Source: Pseudoalteromonas luteoviolacea (GTDB taxonomy: Bacteria; Pseudomonadota; Gammaproteobacteria; Enterobacterales; Alteromonadaceae). Taken from it: a DNA stretch of 64,000 nucleotides. The DNA lies in assembly GCF_021654285.1 (NCBI RefSeq), contig NZ_JAKFZS010000022.1:43564-107563 (forward strand). The letters run 5' to 3'. Within the stretch, counting starts at the first letter, position 1; every line of letters starts with the position of its first letter. The translations under genes and the position numbers were made by a program. The notes beneath the pieces are model-generated. The model was not told the DNA's origin. It did no database searches and saw nothing but the letters and a program-made list of their open reading frames with translations. Below, one piece after another: positions 43,457 through 52,510 of the stretch.

Positions 43457-44590
43457 ATGAAAAAACCGCCGATTATTTGGACTAATGTCATCTTCTTTAG
43501 TCTGTCTTTTTTAGCTGCCGTGACCTTGGTGCCTTGGTACGGGTTTGAATATGGTTATACCCTCACCCATTGGCTAGCATTCATTGCCTGCATGTTTTAC
43601 GCTGGCATGTCTATTACCGCAGGTTACCACCGCCTTTGGGCACACAAGGCCTATGAAACACATCCTGTGATCCAAGTATTTTTTGCGCTGGGCGGAGCCT
43701 TTGCTTTGCAAAATAGTATTCTTCATTGGAGTAGTGATCACCGCGTACACCATGGCCAAGTAGATGACCCTGTCAAAGACCCTTATGCCGCTACCCGTGG
43801 GTTCTGGTACAGCCATATTGGCTGGATGCTGCGTGATTACCAAGGGGAAAGCTATGGTGATTACAACAATGCGCGCGACTTGCAACGTAACAAAATCGTA
43901 ATGTGGCAGCACAAACATTATTTAAAACTCGTACTACTGACTAATATTGGTATCCCATTACTGCTTGGACTGGCACTGGGCGATGTATTTGGCATGTTGC
44001 TATTAGCCGGTGTACTACGTTTAGTGCTATCGCAACACTTTACATTTTTCATCAACTCACTGGCACATATTTGGGGCAGCCGCCCTTACACAGAGAAAAA
44101 TACAGCCCGTGACAATGGCTTCTTGGCGTTACTAACTTATGGTGAAGGCTATCACAACTTCCACCATATTTTTGCAAGTGACTACCGTAATGGGATCCGC
44201 TGGTATCATTACGACCCAACGAAATGGATGATCCGTGCTCTGTCATTCTTTGGCCTTGCCAGTAAGTTAAAGCGTACACCGGTGGAGCGTATTGAAAAAG
44301 CCAAAGCGGAAACCTTGTTGAATAAAACGAAAGTTACCCTTGCAAAATTGCCTTTAGCACAAGATAAGCTTACATTGTTACAACAAGAATATGATTTGCT
44401 TTTGAAAAAGTTACAGAACTTTTGTGCAATTCAAAGGCAATTACTCGAAGCTAAAAAACATGCCGTTTTAGAACAGTGTGAACAATCCGCGCTACACAAA
44501 CAATACTCTGAATTAGAGCAAGCGTGGCACTCACAAAAACAAGCATGGTTGGCATTAAACTCGAGGCTGTTAAAAGGCGCAGCGAGCTAA
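43457..44590 (+). CDS. Membrane fatty-acid (acyl-CoA) desaturase
   Basis: 377 residues. The three histidine boxes of the membrane desaturases are present: HRLWAH, HRVHH and HNFHH, among several hydrophobic segments (about 8-30, 35-55, 160-195). The C-terminal ~90 residues are a predicted coiled coil (ERIEKAKAETLL onward), an extension beyond the core enzyme. It introduces a delta-9-type double bond into acyl chains, with a di-iron centre and outside electron donors. Controlled by the adjacent FabR. sthA follows 45 bases later and is probably in the same operon. Confidence 0.93.
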   Translation: MKKPPIIWTNVIFFSLSFLAAVTLVPWYGFEYGYTLTHWLAFIACMFYAGMSITAGYHRLWAHKAYETHPVIQVFFALGGAFALQNSILHWSSDHRVHHGQVDDPVKDPYAATRGFWYSHIGWMLRDYQGESYGDYNNARDLQRNKIVMWQHKHYLKLVLLTNIGIPLLLGLALGDVFGMLLLAGVLRLVLSQHFTFFINSLAHIWGSRPYTEKNTARDNGFLALLTYGEGYHNFHHIFASDYRNGIRWYHYDPTKWMIRALSFFGLASKLKRTPVERIEKAKAETLLNKTKVTLAKLPLAQDKLTLLQQEYDLLLKKLQNFCAIQRQLLEAKKHAVLEQCEQSALHKQYSELEQAWHSQKQAWLALNSRLLKGAAS

Positions 44591-44635
44591 CCCGCCCCCT
44601 TATCGGCCTCCCCAATTAGCAAGTAAGGCGAGGCC

Positions 44636-46072
44636 GTGACTAAATCCAAAGACACACCCAGCGAGCAACCCTCACAATCTTATCAATATGACGCCATAAT
44701 CATCGGCACAGGTCCAGGTGGTGAAGGCGCTGCAATGAACTTATCAAAAAGCCAGCGCAAAGTCGCAGTCATAGAAAAGCAAACATCTGTGGGCGGTGGC
44801 TGCGTTCACTGGGGGACTATTCCTTCCAAAGCACTCAGACACTCAGTCAGTCGCCTTATCGAATACAAAGCCAATCCTTTATATCGCTTTACTGAGCGCC
44901 CAAAACGCTTGACGTTTCAAGATATTTTAAATCATGCCAGTGATGTGATTGGCAAGCAGTCCTCACTGCGTTCAAGCTTTTATGATCGCAATCGCATTCA
45001 TCTTTACCAAGGTGAAGCCAGCTTTGTTGATGCCAATACCGTGCGCGTAACGCACCTTGATGGTTCTCAAGATGTGCTCACAGCGAAAACCATTGTCATT
45101 GCCACAGGTTCTAGACCTTACCGTCCGCCTGAAATCGACTTTGATCATCCACGCGTCTACGACAGTGATACCATTCTTGGCCTTGAGCACAATCCTCAAC
45201 GCGTCATCGTGTACGGTGCTGGGGTGATCGGCTGTGAATACGCATCCATTTTTAAAGGTCTTGGCGCGAAAGTTGACTTGATCAATACACGAGATAGATT
45301 GCTCTCTTTTATGGATGATGAAATCTCAGACGCACTAAGTTATCACTTTTGGAACAGTGGCATCGTGATCCGCCACAACGAAGAGTTTGCCAAAGTAGAA
45401 ACCAGTGACAAAGGCGTCATTTTGCACCTCCAGTCTGGTAAAAAAGTAAAAGCCGATTGTATTTTATGGGCCAATGGTCGAACAGGTAATACTGATAGTT
45501 TGAACCTAGGCACTGTTGGTCTCAAAGCGGATAGTCGCGGACAATTGCGTGTTAACGAGTACTATCAAACGCAAGTAGACAATATTTATGCTGTCGGCGA
45601 TGTCATCGGTTACCCAAGCCTTGCGAGTGCGGCGTTTGACCAAGGGCGTATTGCCGCCAATGCCATTGCAAACGGTCAATGTGATGAGCGCTTGATCACC
45701 GATATTCCAACTGGGATTTATACTATCCCAGAAATGAGTTCCGTTGGTAAAACAGAGCAAGAACTGACTGCAGCGAAAATCCCTTATGAAGTCGGCAGAG
45801 CACAGTTTAAACACCTTGCACGAGCACAAATCGCCAGCACTGAAGTAGGTAGTTTGAAAATACTATTCCATAGCAAGACCAAAGAGATTTTGGGGATCCA
45901 CTGCTTTGGCGAACGTGCTTCTGAAATTGTGCACATCGGTCAAGCCATTATGGAGCAAAAAGGCGAAGGCAATAACGTCGAGTATTTTGTCAATACAACC
46001 TTCAATTATCCAACTATGGCAGAGGCCTATCGCGTTGCGGCCCTCAATGGTCTCAATAGGCTATGTAACTAA
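44636..46072 (+). CDS. sthA: Soluble pyridine nucleotide transhydrogenase
   Basis: 478 residues from GTG 44636 behind AAGGCGAGG. The FAD-binding GTGPGGEGAA, CVHWGTIPSKALRH (with a single Cys instead of the redox pair of lipoamide dehydrogenases), NAD-binding GAGVIGCEYASIF and NYPTMAEAYRVAALNGLNRL near the end all fit SthA. It transfers hydride between NADPH and NAD+. In enterics sthA neighbours fabR; the same association holds here with the desaturase between. Confidence 0.97.
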   Translation: MTKSKDTPSEQPSQSYQYDAIIIGTGPGGEGAAMNLSKSQRKVAVIEKQTSVGGGCVHWGTIPSKALRHSVSRLIEYKANPLYRFTERPKRLTFQDILNHASDVIGKQSSLRSSFYDRNRIHLYQGEASFVDANTVRVTHLDGSQDVLTAKTIVIATGSRPYRPPEIDFDHPRVYDSDTILGLEHNPQRVIVYGAGVIGCEYASIFKGLGAKVDLINTRDRLLSFMDDEISDALSYHFWNSGIVIRHNEEFAKVETSDKGVILHLQSGKKVKADCILWANGRTGNTDSLNLGTVGLKADSRGQLRVNEYYQTQVDNIYAVGDVIGYPSLASAAFDQGRIAANAIANGQCDERLITDIPTGIYTIPEMSSVGKTEQELTAAKIPYEVGRAQFKHLARAQIASTEVGSLKILFHSKTKEILGIHCFGERASEIVHIGQAIMEQKGEGNNVEYFVNTTFNYPTMAEAYRVAALNGLNRLCN

Positions 46073-46080
46073 CCAGTCAA

Positions 46081-46103
46081 AAAGCGGCTGTCCCCTCAGC
46101 CGC
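46081..46103 (-). terminator. Terminator after porin gene
   Basis: GCGGCTG (46084-46090) and CAGCCGC (46097-46103) form a 7-bp GC stem; on the minus strand TTTTT follows. It lies directly between the convergent sthA and porin genes. Confidence 0.75.
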
Positions 46104-46106
46104 AAA

Positions 46107-47366
46107 TTAAAAGCGATACTCCCCGCTGAGTCGCCATAAGTGTTCTAGCTGACGAGTAGGCAAATTATCATCGGCACGATTGGCCACTTTTGTCTCTAAG
46201 TATTGAAACTCAACCCCAAAGCGCCAGCTCTTTGAATAACGCCACTTAGCTGTCGTTGTCACAGCCCCGCCGTCACTTTCGTTAGGGTCGAACGCCCAGT
46301 GGTCCATGTCTTGGACTCTAAATTGCTCAATACGACCACTGATCCTAAATGCCTGCCAGCGATGTGTCAGCAGTATAAATTGACTGTCAAAGTCATTATC
46401 TACGCCGCGAGAAAACCCCATCGCCGTATTCCCCGCCATTGCTTGAGCAATCACATGGGTTTGCTTAGTGATCTTGTACTTATACGCTAAGCTCCAAAAT
46501 TTGGTATCCCAAGCATATTGGCCCGTTTTATAATTAAGCACTTCTGGATCACCATTATTGTCATACCAATATGCCCGCAAGTCATGCCGGTTTTGATAGC
46601 TCCAATGTGCCCCAACATAATATCCAAAACGGCCATCAATCTCAGTGAATGGCTCTATTTGCCATGCTTGCTTGCTCAATTGCGGTGTCATAAAGCCCGC
46701 TGTTGGACGCAGTGCCAGCACTTCATTAAAAACAGATTGCCTATCATGTGGTGCAAACCCGCGCCATGCCAACACAGCACCCAGGGGATCGTTACCCTTA
46801 TAAAGCCCCGCAACCCATTGCCAATTGTGTAAACTCGGTTTTGCTAACCGCTTGCCGCTACGCTTGATACTGGCCTCGACACCTATCACTCTAAGCTCTT
46901 CGCCAAGCCATGCATTGATCGCAGAGTAACCATAATTGTATGGCGAAGACCAGCCAATGTCCGGATTCTCCAATGACATTTTCGGGTAAAACCCACCTAC
47001 ACGCACTTGCGGTTGATAGGCCCCCTCTACCACAGGTTTGTATTCTGCAAATAATTCCGTAAACCCAACTTTTGCCTCAGGATCGGGCACATACTGCACA
47101 CTGCTGTGCGCAGCCCAACTATCACCCAACTCAAAGCGAGACTGGAGTAGGGCTCTGCTAATATTGACGCCATCATCCCCTTGCCCAAAGCGGTTAACCG
47201 ATGCCCCCCACGCATACCAAGACGGATAGGCACTACTTGATTGCCAACTGGCTTGAATTTGCCCTTTATGCTGCGCAGCATAAGTGTGTATCGGGACACT
47301 CATAAGTCCGGCTAGCAGTAAACACATTGACGGTGCAGCTAGCATATCTAAAGTGACTTTATTCAT
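46107..47366 (-). CDS. Outer-membrane beta-barrel (porin-like) protein
   Basis: 419 residues from ATG 47366 (MNKVTLDML...), which overlaps the upstream stop codon and begins a proper signal peptide ending TYAAQ; the frame is open to 47420 but that part lies inside the upstream gene. The mature protein alternates hydrophobic and polar residues, is rich in Trp, Tyr and Gly, and ends in LSGEYRF with the terminal Phe typical of barrels. Similar proteins occur beside cupredoxin-like periplasmic proteins in marine gammaproteobacteria. Substrate unknown. Confidence 0.75.
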   Translation of the reverse strand: MNKVTLDMLAAPSMCLLLAGLMSVPIHTYAAQHKGQIQASWQSSSAYPSWYAWGASVNRFGQGDDGVNISRALLQSRFELGDSWAAHSSVQYVPDPEAKVGFTELFAEYKPVVEGAYQPQVRVGGFYPKMSLENPDIGWSSPYNYGYSAINAWLGEELRVIGVEASIKRSGKRLAKPSLHNWQWVAGLYKGNDPLGAVLAWRGFAPHDRQSVFNEVLALRPTAGFMTPQLSKQAWQIEPFTEIDGRFGYYVGAHWSYQNRHDLRAYWYDNNGDPEVLNYKTGQYAWDTKFWSLAYKYKITKQTHVIAQAMAGNTAMGFSRGVDNDFDSQFILLTHRWQAFRISGRIEQFRVQDMDHWAFDPNESDGGAVTTTAKWRYSKSWRFGVEFQYLETKVANRADDNLPTRQLEHLWRLSGEYRF

Positions 47367-48051
47367 AATCATCAAACTCATCTGAGAAGTCTTCTTTGGG
47401 CTTAAACAACGACTGGTCAAGTTGATAGATCAAAGAATTAGAAGTAGGTAATACTGTTATTGTCTTGCTCTCAGGTTTATCTAAATTGGCAAACCCTTCA
47501 TGCCAGACTTGCATAGTTAAACTATCAATTGGAGTATCTGGAAGCTCGATAGTGGCTTCTCCCTGTCCATTGGTGAGCGCAAAATAGCTGGAGTCTACCA
47601 CCAGAATATAGCCCAACATCCAATCATGAATATTACAGCCCAGCTCAACAACGCCGGTATTACCAAAGTTGAGAGATTGCGGGCTGTCACGATACAGCTT
47701 AAATTCAAACGGTTGTGCGGGAGAAAACGAGTAAACGTGATGCAAAATCGAGTCGTAGTTGGGAAAAGATACCTCAGCCCCTTTGGGCACCACCAAAATA
47801 TGTGGAGTAAAAGCGCGCTCTTTTTGACCCATTTTGTAGGCTTGTTGAAGTTTATTGGTAGACATCGGTAGTTGCTTGCTTTCAAACCACACCACCGCAT
47901 CTTTAACCGCTTCTCCCTTAGCGTCTTTCACCTGCACGGTGATAGGCTTTGCCAACACCCACGATGATACCAAGCAAGTACTCAGCATGAGCCCATATAG
48001 CCACCTTGCTCGCTTTTTATTTACTCTATTTACCTGCTGCGTCAAATGCAT
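47359..48051 (-). CDS. Periplasmic cupredoxin-like protein
   Basis: 230 residues with a signal anchor or peptide at about 15-35 (LMLSTCLVSSWVLA). A carboxypeptidase-regulatory-like strand region is followed by a plastocyanin-type copper site: first His in SILHHVYSF, then Cys and His in LGCNIHDWM, with Met as a likely fourth ligand. Often annotated as methylamine-utilisation protein, though no methylamine genes are here. The porin-like gene overlaps its 3' end by 8 nt, so the two are translationally coupled and probably act together at the envelope, perhaps in copper or redox handling. Confidence 0.75.
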   Translation of the reverse strand: MHLTQQVNRVNKKRARWLYGLMLSTCLVSSWVLAKPITVQVKDAKGEAVKDAVVWFESKQLPMSTNKLQQAYKMGQKERAFTPHILVVPKGAEVSFPNYDSILHHVYSFSPAQPFEFKLYRDSPQSLNFGNTGVVELGCNIHDWMLGYILVVDSSYFALTNGQGEATIELPDTPIDSLTMQVWHEGFANLDKPESKTITVLPTSNSLIYQLDQSLFKPKEDFSDEFDDYE

Positions 48052-48213
48052 CTAGCACAATCCTTATCCGGCTTTGTTTTTCATTTGAGTATAGACCGGA
48101 CGACGTAAATTATGCATTCATCGCATTTTAATTTTGAATACGTATGCAAACCATTTAGAGCTTGAAACTAAGCCCGTAAGCTAACAGTCACTCGTTGCCA
48201 TATGGAAAAAAAC

Positions 48214-50274
48214 ATGCGCTATTCAAGTTCATTTTGCTCAGCAGTTGGCCTGACGGTCAGTTTATTCACACTCTCACCTACTGTGTATGCTGCCAACTTT
48301 AACATCTCATCCCCTGACCAACAGCTTACCTTTACTATCAGTGATGACCACACTCAACCAAGATATCAAGTTGCCTTTAAAGGTCAAACAGTGATCAACC
48401 CTTCTACTTTGGGGTTTGACTTTGCCAGGGCGCCATCAATGCGAAATAACTTGTATATCAGCAGTGCTGAGCGTACATCGCATCATGAAACTTGGCAGCA
48501 ACCTTGGGGTGAAGCGAGAAACATTGTCGATCACCACAATGAACTACTGGTTACTTTTGCAGATAAAGACAGCAAAGCGGTGCAATATCGAGTACGTATT
48601 CGTGTCTTTGATGACGGCCTTGGGTTTCGTTACGAAGTCAATCAAGATGAAGCCAGATATATTACCCGCGAACTGACTGAGTTCAGCATTACGGATAGTG
48701 GCGACAGCACCGCATGGTGGATCCCTGCGCGAGGCTGGAACCGCTATGAATACACTTACAATACCACGCCACTGCATGATGCTGCCCATGTGCACACGCC
48801 ATTCACATTTAAAAACAAACACGGCATACACTTAAGTATTCATGAAGCCGCACTGGTAGATTATGCCGGTATGACACTGAATCAGCGCAGACCGGGTACT
48901 TTCATTAGCGATTTAACACCATGGTCTGATGGCATCGCGGTGAAAACCAACGGCCGCTTTAATTCCCCATGGCGCACCATTCAAGTTGGTGAACAAGCCA
49001 AAGATTTATTGAACTCGCACCTAATCTTAAACCTAAATGAGCCTAACAAACTCGGTGACGTGTCTTGGGTTGAGCCGGGTAAATATACAGGGATTTGGTG
49101 GGGCATGCATATCGGCAAACACACTTGGGGCAGCGGCGACAAACATGGCGCCACCACAGAGCGCACCAAGGAATATTTAAGCTTTGCCGCAGAGCATGGC
49201 TTTGATGGTGTGTTAGTTGAAGGTTGGAACACCGGATGGGACGGAGATTGGTTCTATAATGGTGATGTATTTAGCTTCACGCAGCCGTATCCTGATTTTG
49301 ACTTTAAGGCTATCAAGGCCCATGCCGATAAAGTTGGCGCAAAACTCATTGGTCACCACGAAACTTCTGGCAACGTCAGTAACTACCGCAACCAAATGGA
49401 TGCAGCATTTACGTTATACGCAAAAAATAATGTCAGCCAAATCAAAACAGGTTACGTCGCTGATGGTGGTAATATCAAACGTATCGACGAGCGCGGCCAT
49501 GCTCGGTTTGAATGGCATGATGGTCAGTTTATGGTCAATGAATACCTAGACAACATCAAGCTTGCTGCAAAATACAAGCTCAGCATTAACACCCATGAGC
49601 CCATCAAGGACACAGGGTTGCGTCGTACTTATCCAAACTGGATGACCCGCGAAGGCGCGCGCGGCCAAGAATTTAATGCATGGGGTACGCCACCTAACCC
49701 ACCAGAGCACATTCCCATGCTGGCATTCACACGCATGCTGTCGGGCCCAATGGACTTTACACCAGGTATTTTTGACATGGGCTTTAACGGCCTAGGTGAT
49801 AAAACAAACCGCCCGCAAACCACACTTGCAAAACAACTTGCCCAATACGTAGTGTTATACAGCCCTGTGCAAATGGCGGCTGATTTACCAGAAAATTACC
49901 TCGCAAAACCGGATGCATTTCAATTTATCAAGGATGTACCAACGGACTGGGAACAGAGTATCGCATTGGCCGGTGAAGTGGGAGACTACGTGGTATTTGC
50001 TCGTCAAGAACGTGCTCGCGGCAAGTACACAGGTAAAGATTGGTATTTGGGTGCTATCACAGATGAACATGCACGAAAAGTTGATGTGAAGCTCGACTTT
50101 TTAGCAGCAGATACTCGGTACGAAGCGCACATTTATCAAGATGGTAAAGGTGCCAATTGGCAAGATAACCCATACGCACTGGACATCAAAAAGCAAATCG
50201 TCACCGTCAAAGACAGTTTAACACTGCAACTGGCCACCAGCGGCGGCACTGCAATTCGCTTTAAAGCCCTTTAA
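48214..50274 (+). CDS. GH97 family alpha-glucosidase, SusB-like
   Basis: 686 residues from ATG 48214, preceded by GGAAA; ATG 48202 is an in-frame alternative without a binding site. Signal peptide ends TVYAA. The GH97 N-terminal beta-sandwich is followed by the barrel (YTGIWWGMHIG, GFDGVLVEGWNTGWDGDW), and INTHEPIKDTGLRRTYPNWM and EGARGQEFNAWG match the region with catalytic glutamates in the inverting SusB type. It likely releases glucose from maltodextrins in the periplasm. Single gene ending at a strong terminator. Confidence 0.9.
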   Translation: MRYSSSFCSAVGLTVSLFTLSPTVYAANFNISSPDQQLTFTISDDHTQPRYQVAFKGQTVINPSTLGFDFARAPSMRNNLYISSAERTSHHETWQQPWGEARNIVDHHNELLVTFADKDSKAVQYRVRIRVFDDGLGFRYEVNQDEARYITRELTEFSITDSGDSTAWWIPARGWNRYEYTYNTTPLHDAAHVHTPFTFKNKHGIHLSIHEAALVDYAGMTLNQRRPGTFISDLTPWSDGIAVKTNGRFNSPWRTIQVGEQAKDLLNSHLILNLNEPNKLGDVSWVEPGKYTGIWWGMHIGKHTWGSGDKHGATTERTKEYLSFAAEHGFDGVLVEGWNTGWDGDWFYNGDVFSFTQPYPDFDFKAIKAHADKVGAKLIGHHETSGNVSNYRNQMDAAFTLYAKNNVSQIKTGYVADGGNIKRIDERGHARFEWHDGQFMVNEYLDNIKLAAKYKLSINTHEPIKDTGLRRTYPNWMTREGARGQEFNAWGTPPNPPEHIPMLAFTRMLSGPMDFTPGIFDMGFNGLGDKTNRPQTTLAKQLAQYVVLYSPVQMAADLPENYLAKPDAFQFIKDVPTDWEQSIALAGEVGDYVVFARQERARGKYTGKDWYLGAITDEHARKVDVKLDFLAADTRYEAHIYQDGKGANWQDNPYALDIKKQIVTVKDSLTLQLATSGGTAIRFKAL

Positions 50275-50280
50275 AGTGCA

Positions 50281-50308
50281 AAAAGAGCAGGACTTCCTGC
50301 TCTTTTTT
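50281..50308. terminator. Bidirectional terminator, GH97 / MFS genes
   Basis: AAAAGAGCAGG (50281-50291) and CCTGCTCTTTT (50296-50306) form an 11-bp perfect stem with a four-base loop, flanked by A-run and T-run. It serves the convergent genes ending at 50274 and 50342. Confidence 0.9.
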
Positions 50309-50341
50309 CATCTCATGCCAGTACTCATTGTACACCCTGAA

Positions 50342-51532
50342 TCATGCACTGTTTGAAGCTGCTTCAGCGGCATTTAATTTACGTAAGTGCGGGGTGATAA
50401 ACTGACTCAATAACAAAGAACATGCAGCCAGTGCAGCACCGAAATAAAACACCAATGATTGATCGTATAACCACACCACACCAAAGCTAGCAGGGATCAC
50501 TACAGCGGCAATATGGTTGATGGTAAAGCTCACCCCAGCCGTTGCGGCAATGTCTTCAGGTCGCGCAATCTTCTGAAAATACGTCTTTAATGCAATGGCC
50601 ATCGCAAAGAAAATATGGTCTACCACATATAACGCTGCCGCTAACTGTGCCGACTCCACCAGCGCATACCCGACAAAGACTAGGATCAAACCTATGTACT
50701 CAACCGTCAGTGCTTTTTGCTCGCCAATGCGCCCTATCCAACTGCCTATTTTTGGCGCCAAAAAGATATTAATGACGTGGTTAAGCATATATAACGCGGT
50801 AATTTCTGCGACGTCATAGCCAAACTTCTCGACCATCAAAAAGCCTGCAAACACCATAAAAATTTGTCGACGTGCGCCGGAGAAAAATACCAGCAAATAA
50901 TACAGGCTGTATTCTTTGCGCAATATAAGCTTTTTATTCTGTGGTGACGCTGCCACAAACTGTCGATGCGTCATCGCCATAAATATCGTCACGGCAAGGC
51001 CTGCCCCACCAATGAGTAAGTACATCCATACATAGTCACTTTGCAACCAAGTAAAACCAACCCAGATCACCGCAAATGTTCCCAGCGCAGCCATTGATTT
51101 AATAGATAAAAGCTTGCCTAACTTCTCAGCAGCTTCATCTTTTTTAAACCATTGCAAGCTCAATGATTGATTGAGTGTTTCGAAATAATGAAAGCCAATC
51201 GACATCAGCACTGTGGTGGCATATAAGCCATAGATAGTCGGAAATAATCCGGTGATAGCCACCCCAATAGACAACACACACAGGCTTACCAAAGCAAAGG
51301 TTTGCTCTTTTAACACCAACAAGATAAACACCGCGGTAAAGGCAAGAAAGCCGGGAATTTCTCGTAAAGATTGCAACATTCCCATGTTTGCGCCAGTGAA
51401 GTCTGCCGCCTCCACCGCAAAGTTATTTAACATGGCAGTCCAACCAGAAAATGCCATTGCCATAACAATGGTAGCTAACACTAAAAAGCTCATTGGTGAG
51501 GGGGTAAACCGCCCAAATACTTGTTTTTCCAT
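50342..51532 (-). CDS. MFS transporter
   Basis: 396 residues with about 12 hydrophobic segments, in two six-helix halves separated by a charged loop near 195-215 (TPR-like MTHRQFVAASPQNKK). It belongs to the major facilitator superfamily. No substrate-defining motif was recognised; the short helix loops and FSGARRQ segment after the middle are the only distinctive points. It diverges from an AraC-type regulator 74 bases away, which may control it. Confidence 0.8.
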   Translation of the reverse strand: MEKQVFGRFTPSPMSFLVLATIVMAMAFSGWTAMLNNFAVEAADFTGANMGMLQSLREIPGFLAFTAVFILLVLKEQTFALVSLCVLSIGVAITGLFPTIYGLYATTVLMSIGFHYFETLNQSLSLQWFKKDEAAEKLGKLLSIKSMAALGTFAVIWVGFTWLQSDYVWMYLLIGGAGLAVTIFMAMTHRQFVAASPQNKKLILRKEYSLYYLLVFFSGARRQIFMVFAGFLMVEKFGYDVAEITALYMLNHVINIFLAPKIGSWIGRIGEQKALTVEYIGLILVFVGYALVESAQLAAALYVVDHIFFAMAIALKTYFQKIARPEDIAATAGVSFTINHIAAVVIPASFGVVWLYDQSLVFYFGAALAACSLLLSQFITPHLRKLNAAEAASNSA

Positions 51533-51606
51533 TTACTATCCTAAGCACATTGAGTGAAACGCCTGTCTAGTATATGCTCAATTAATGCTGGCCAAAATCC
51601 AAAAAT

Positions 51607-52413
51607 ATGACAGAGAATTTATCAAAACAGACAAATCAGCCATGGCTAAAAGTACAGTCTCGCTTTAAACGCACACAGCTAGGCAGACCGGTATTTCCCC
51701 GTGCCACGACCATGCCGGAGTGGGAACATGTTGAAGAGCATAGCCATAATTGGGGGCAGCTCACTTATATCAGTGACGGCGTCATGACCATTTTCACACC
51801 GCAAGGCAGCTTTGTGATCCCACCCCAGCAAGCACTGTGGATCCCACCAAATGTCGCACACGAAACCTATTGTCGTTATGGCGGACATTTTCGCAGTGTG
51901 TACATAGATCAAAAGTATCAATGCGTACTGGGTAGTCAGGCTAAATCTTTGGTTGTCGACCCGTTATTAAAAGCCATGATTTTGGAGATCTGTACTTGGT
52001 CTGATGATTACACTTTAGATGATAAAACCCTGCGCTTTGTCGAAGTCTTTATCGATCGCCTAGAGCAGGCCCCCACCAGCGACTTTTTTATTCCCAGAGC
52101 CCAAGACTCACGCTTACACCCAATTGTATCTGAGCTCTACGCCAATCCAGGCAGTCCACTCACGTTGGAGCAATGGGGGCAAACTGTCGGCGCATCAAGT
52201 CGCACATTAAATCGCTTATTTCACAAAAGCTTTGATATGGGATTTAGCCAATGGAAGCAAAAACTCAGGGCACTGCGCGCAGTAGAAATGCTGAACGCTG
52301 GACAATCTCAACAAGCCATTGCTCAGCAGTTAGGGTTTGAGTCTAGCAGCGCATTTAATACCGCATTTAAAAAAGTACTGGGTGTGCCACCCAAACAATA
52401 CACAAAGGCCTAG
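51607..52413 (+). CDS. AraC-family regulator with cupin sensor
   Basis: 268 residues. The N-terminal part is a cupin (EEHSHNWGQLTYISDGVMTI, PPQQALWIPPNVAHE), the C-terminal ~100 residues hold two helix-turn-helices (LTLEQWGQTVGASSRTLNRLF and QAIAQQLGFESSSAFNTAFKK). Such regulators bind small molecules in the cupin and activate nearby genes. Targets could be the divergent MFS gene or the GH20 gene that starts 98 bases downstream on the same strand. Confidence 0.88.
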   Translation: MTENLSKQTNQPWLKVQSRFKRTQLGRPVFPRATTMPEWEHVEEHSHNWGQLTYISDGVMTIFTPQGSFVIPPQQALWIPPNVAHETYCRYGGHFRSVYIDQKYQCVLGSQAKSLVVDPLLKAMILEICTWSDDYTLDDKTLRFVEVFIDRLEQAPTSDFFIPRAQDSRLHPIVSELYANPGSPLTLEQWGQTVGASSRTLNRLFHKSFDMGFSQWKQKLRALRAVEMLNAGQSQQAIAQQLGFESSSAFNTAFKKVLGVPPKQYTKA

Positions 52414-52510
52414 TCACCAAAGTACAGTGTGCTTTTCTGTCAGATTTTGGTAACTTAAATGGATAAAAAACCACCACGCTGGTGTTCTGATAACCAAGCA
52501 AGGAATAGAT

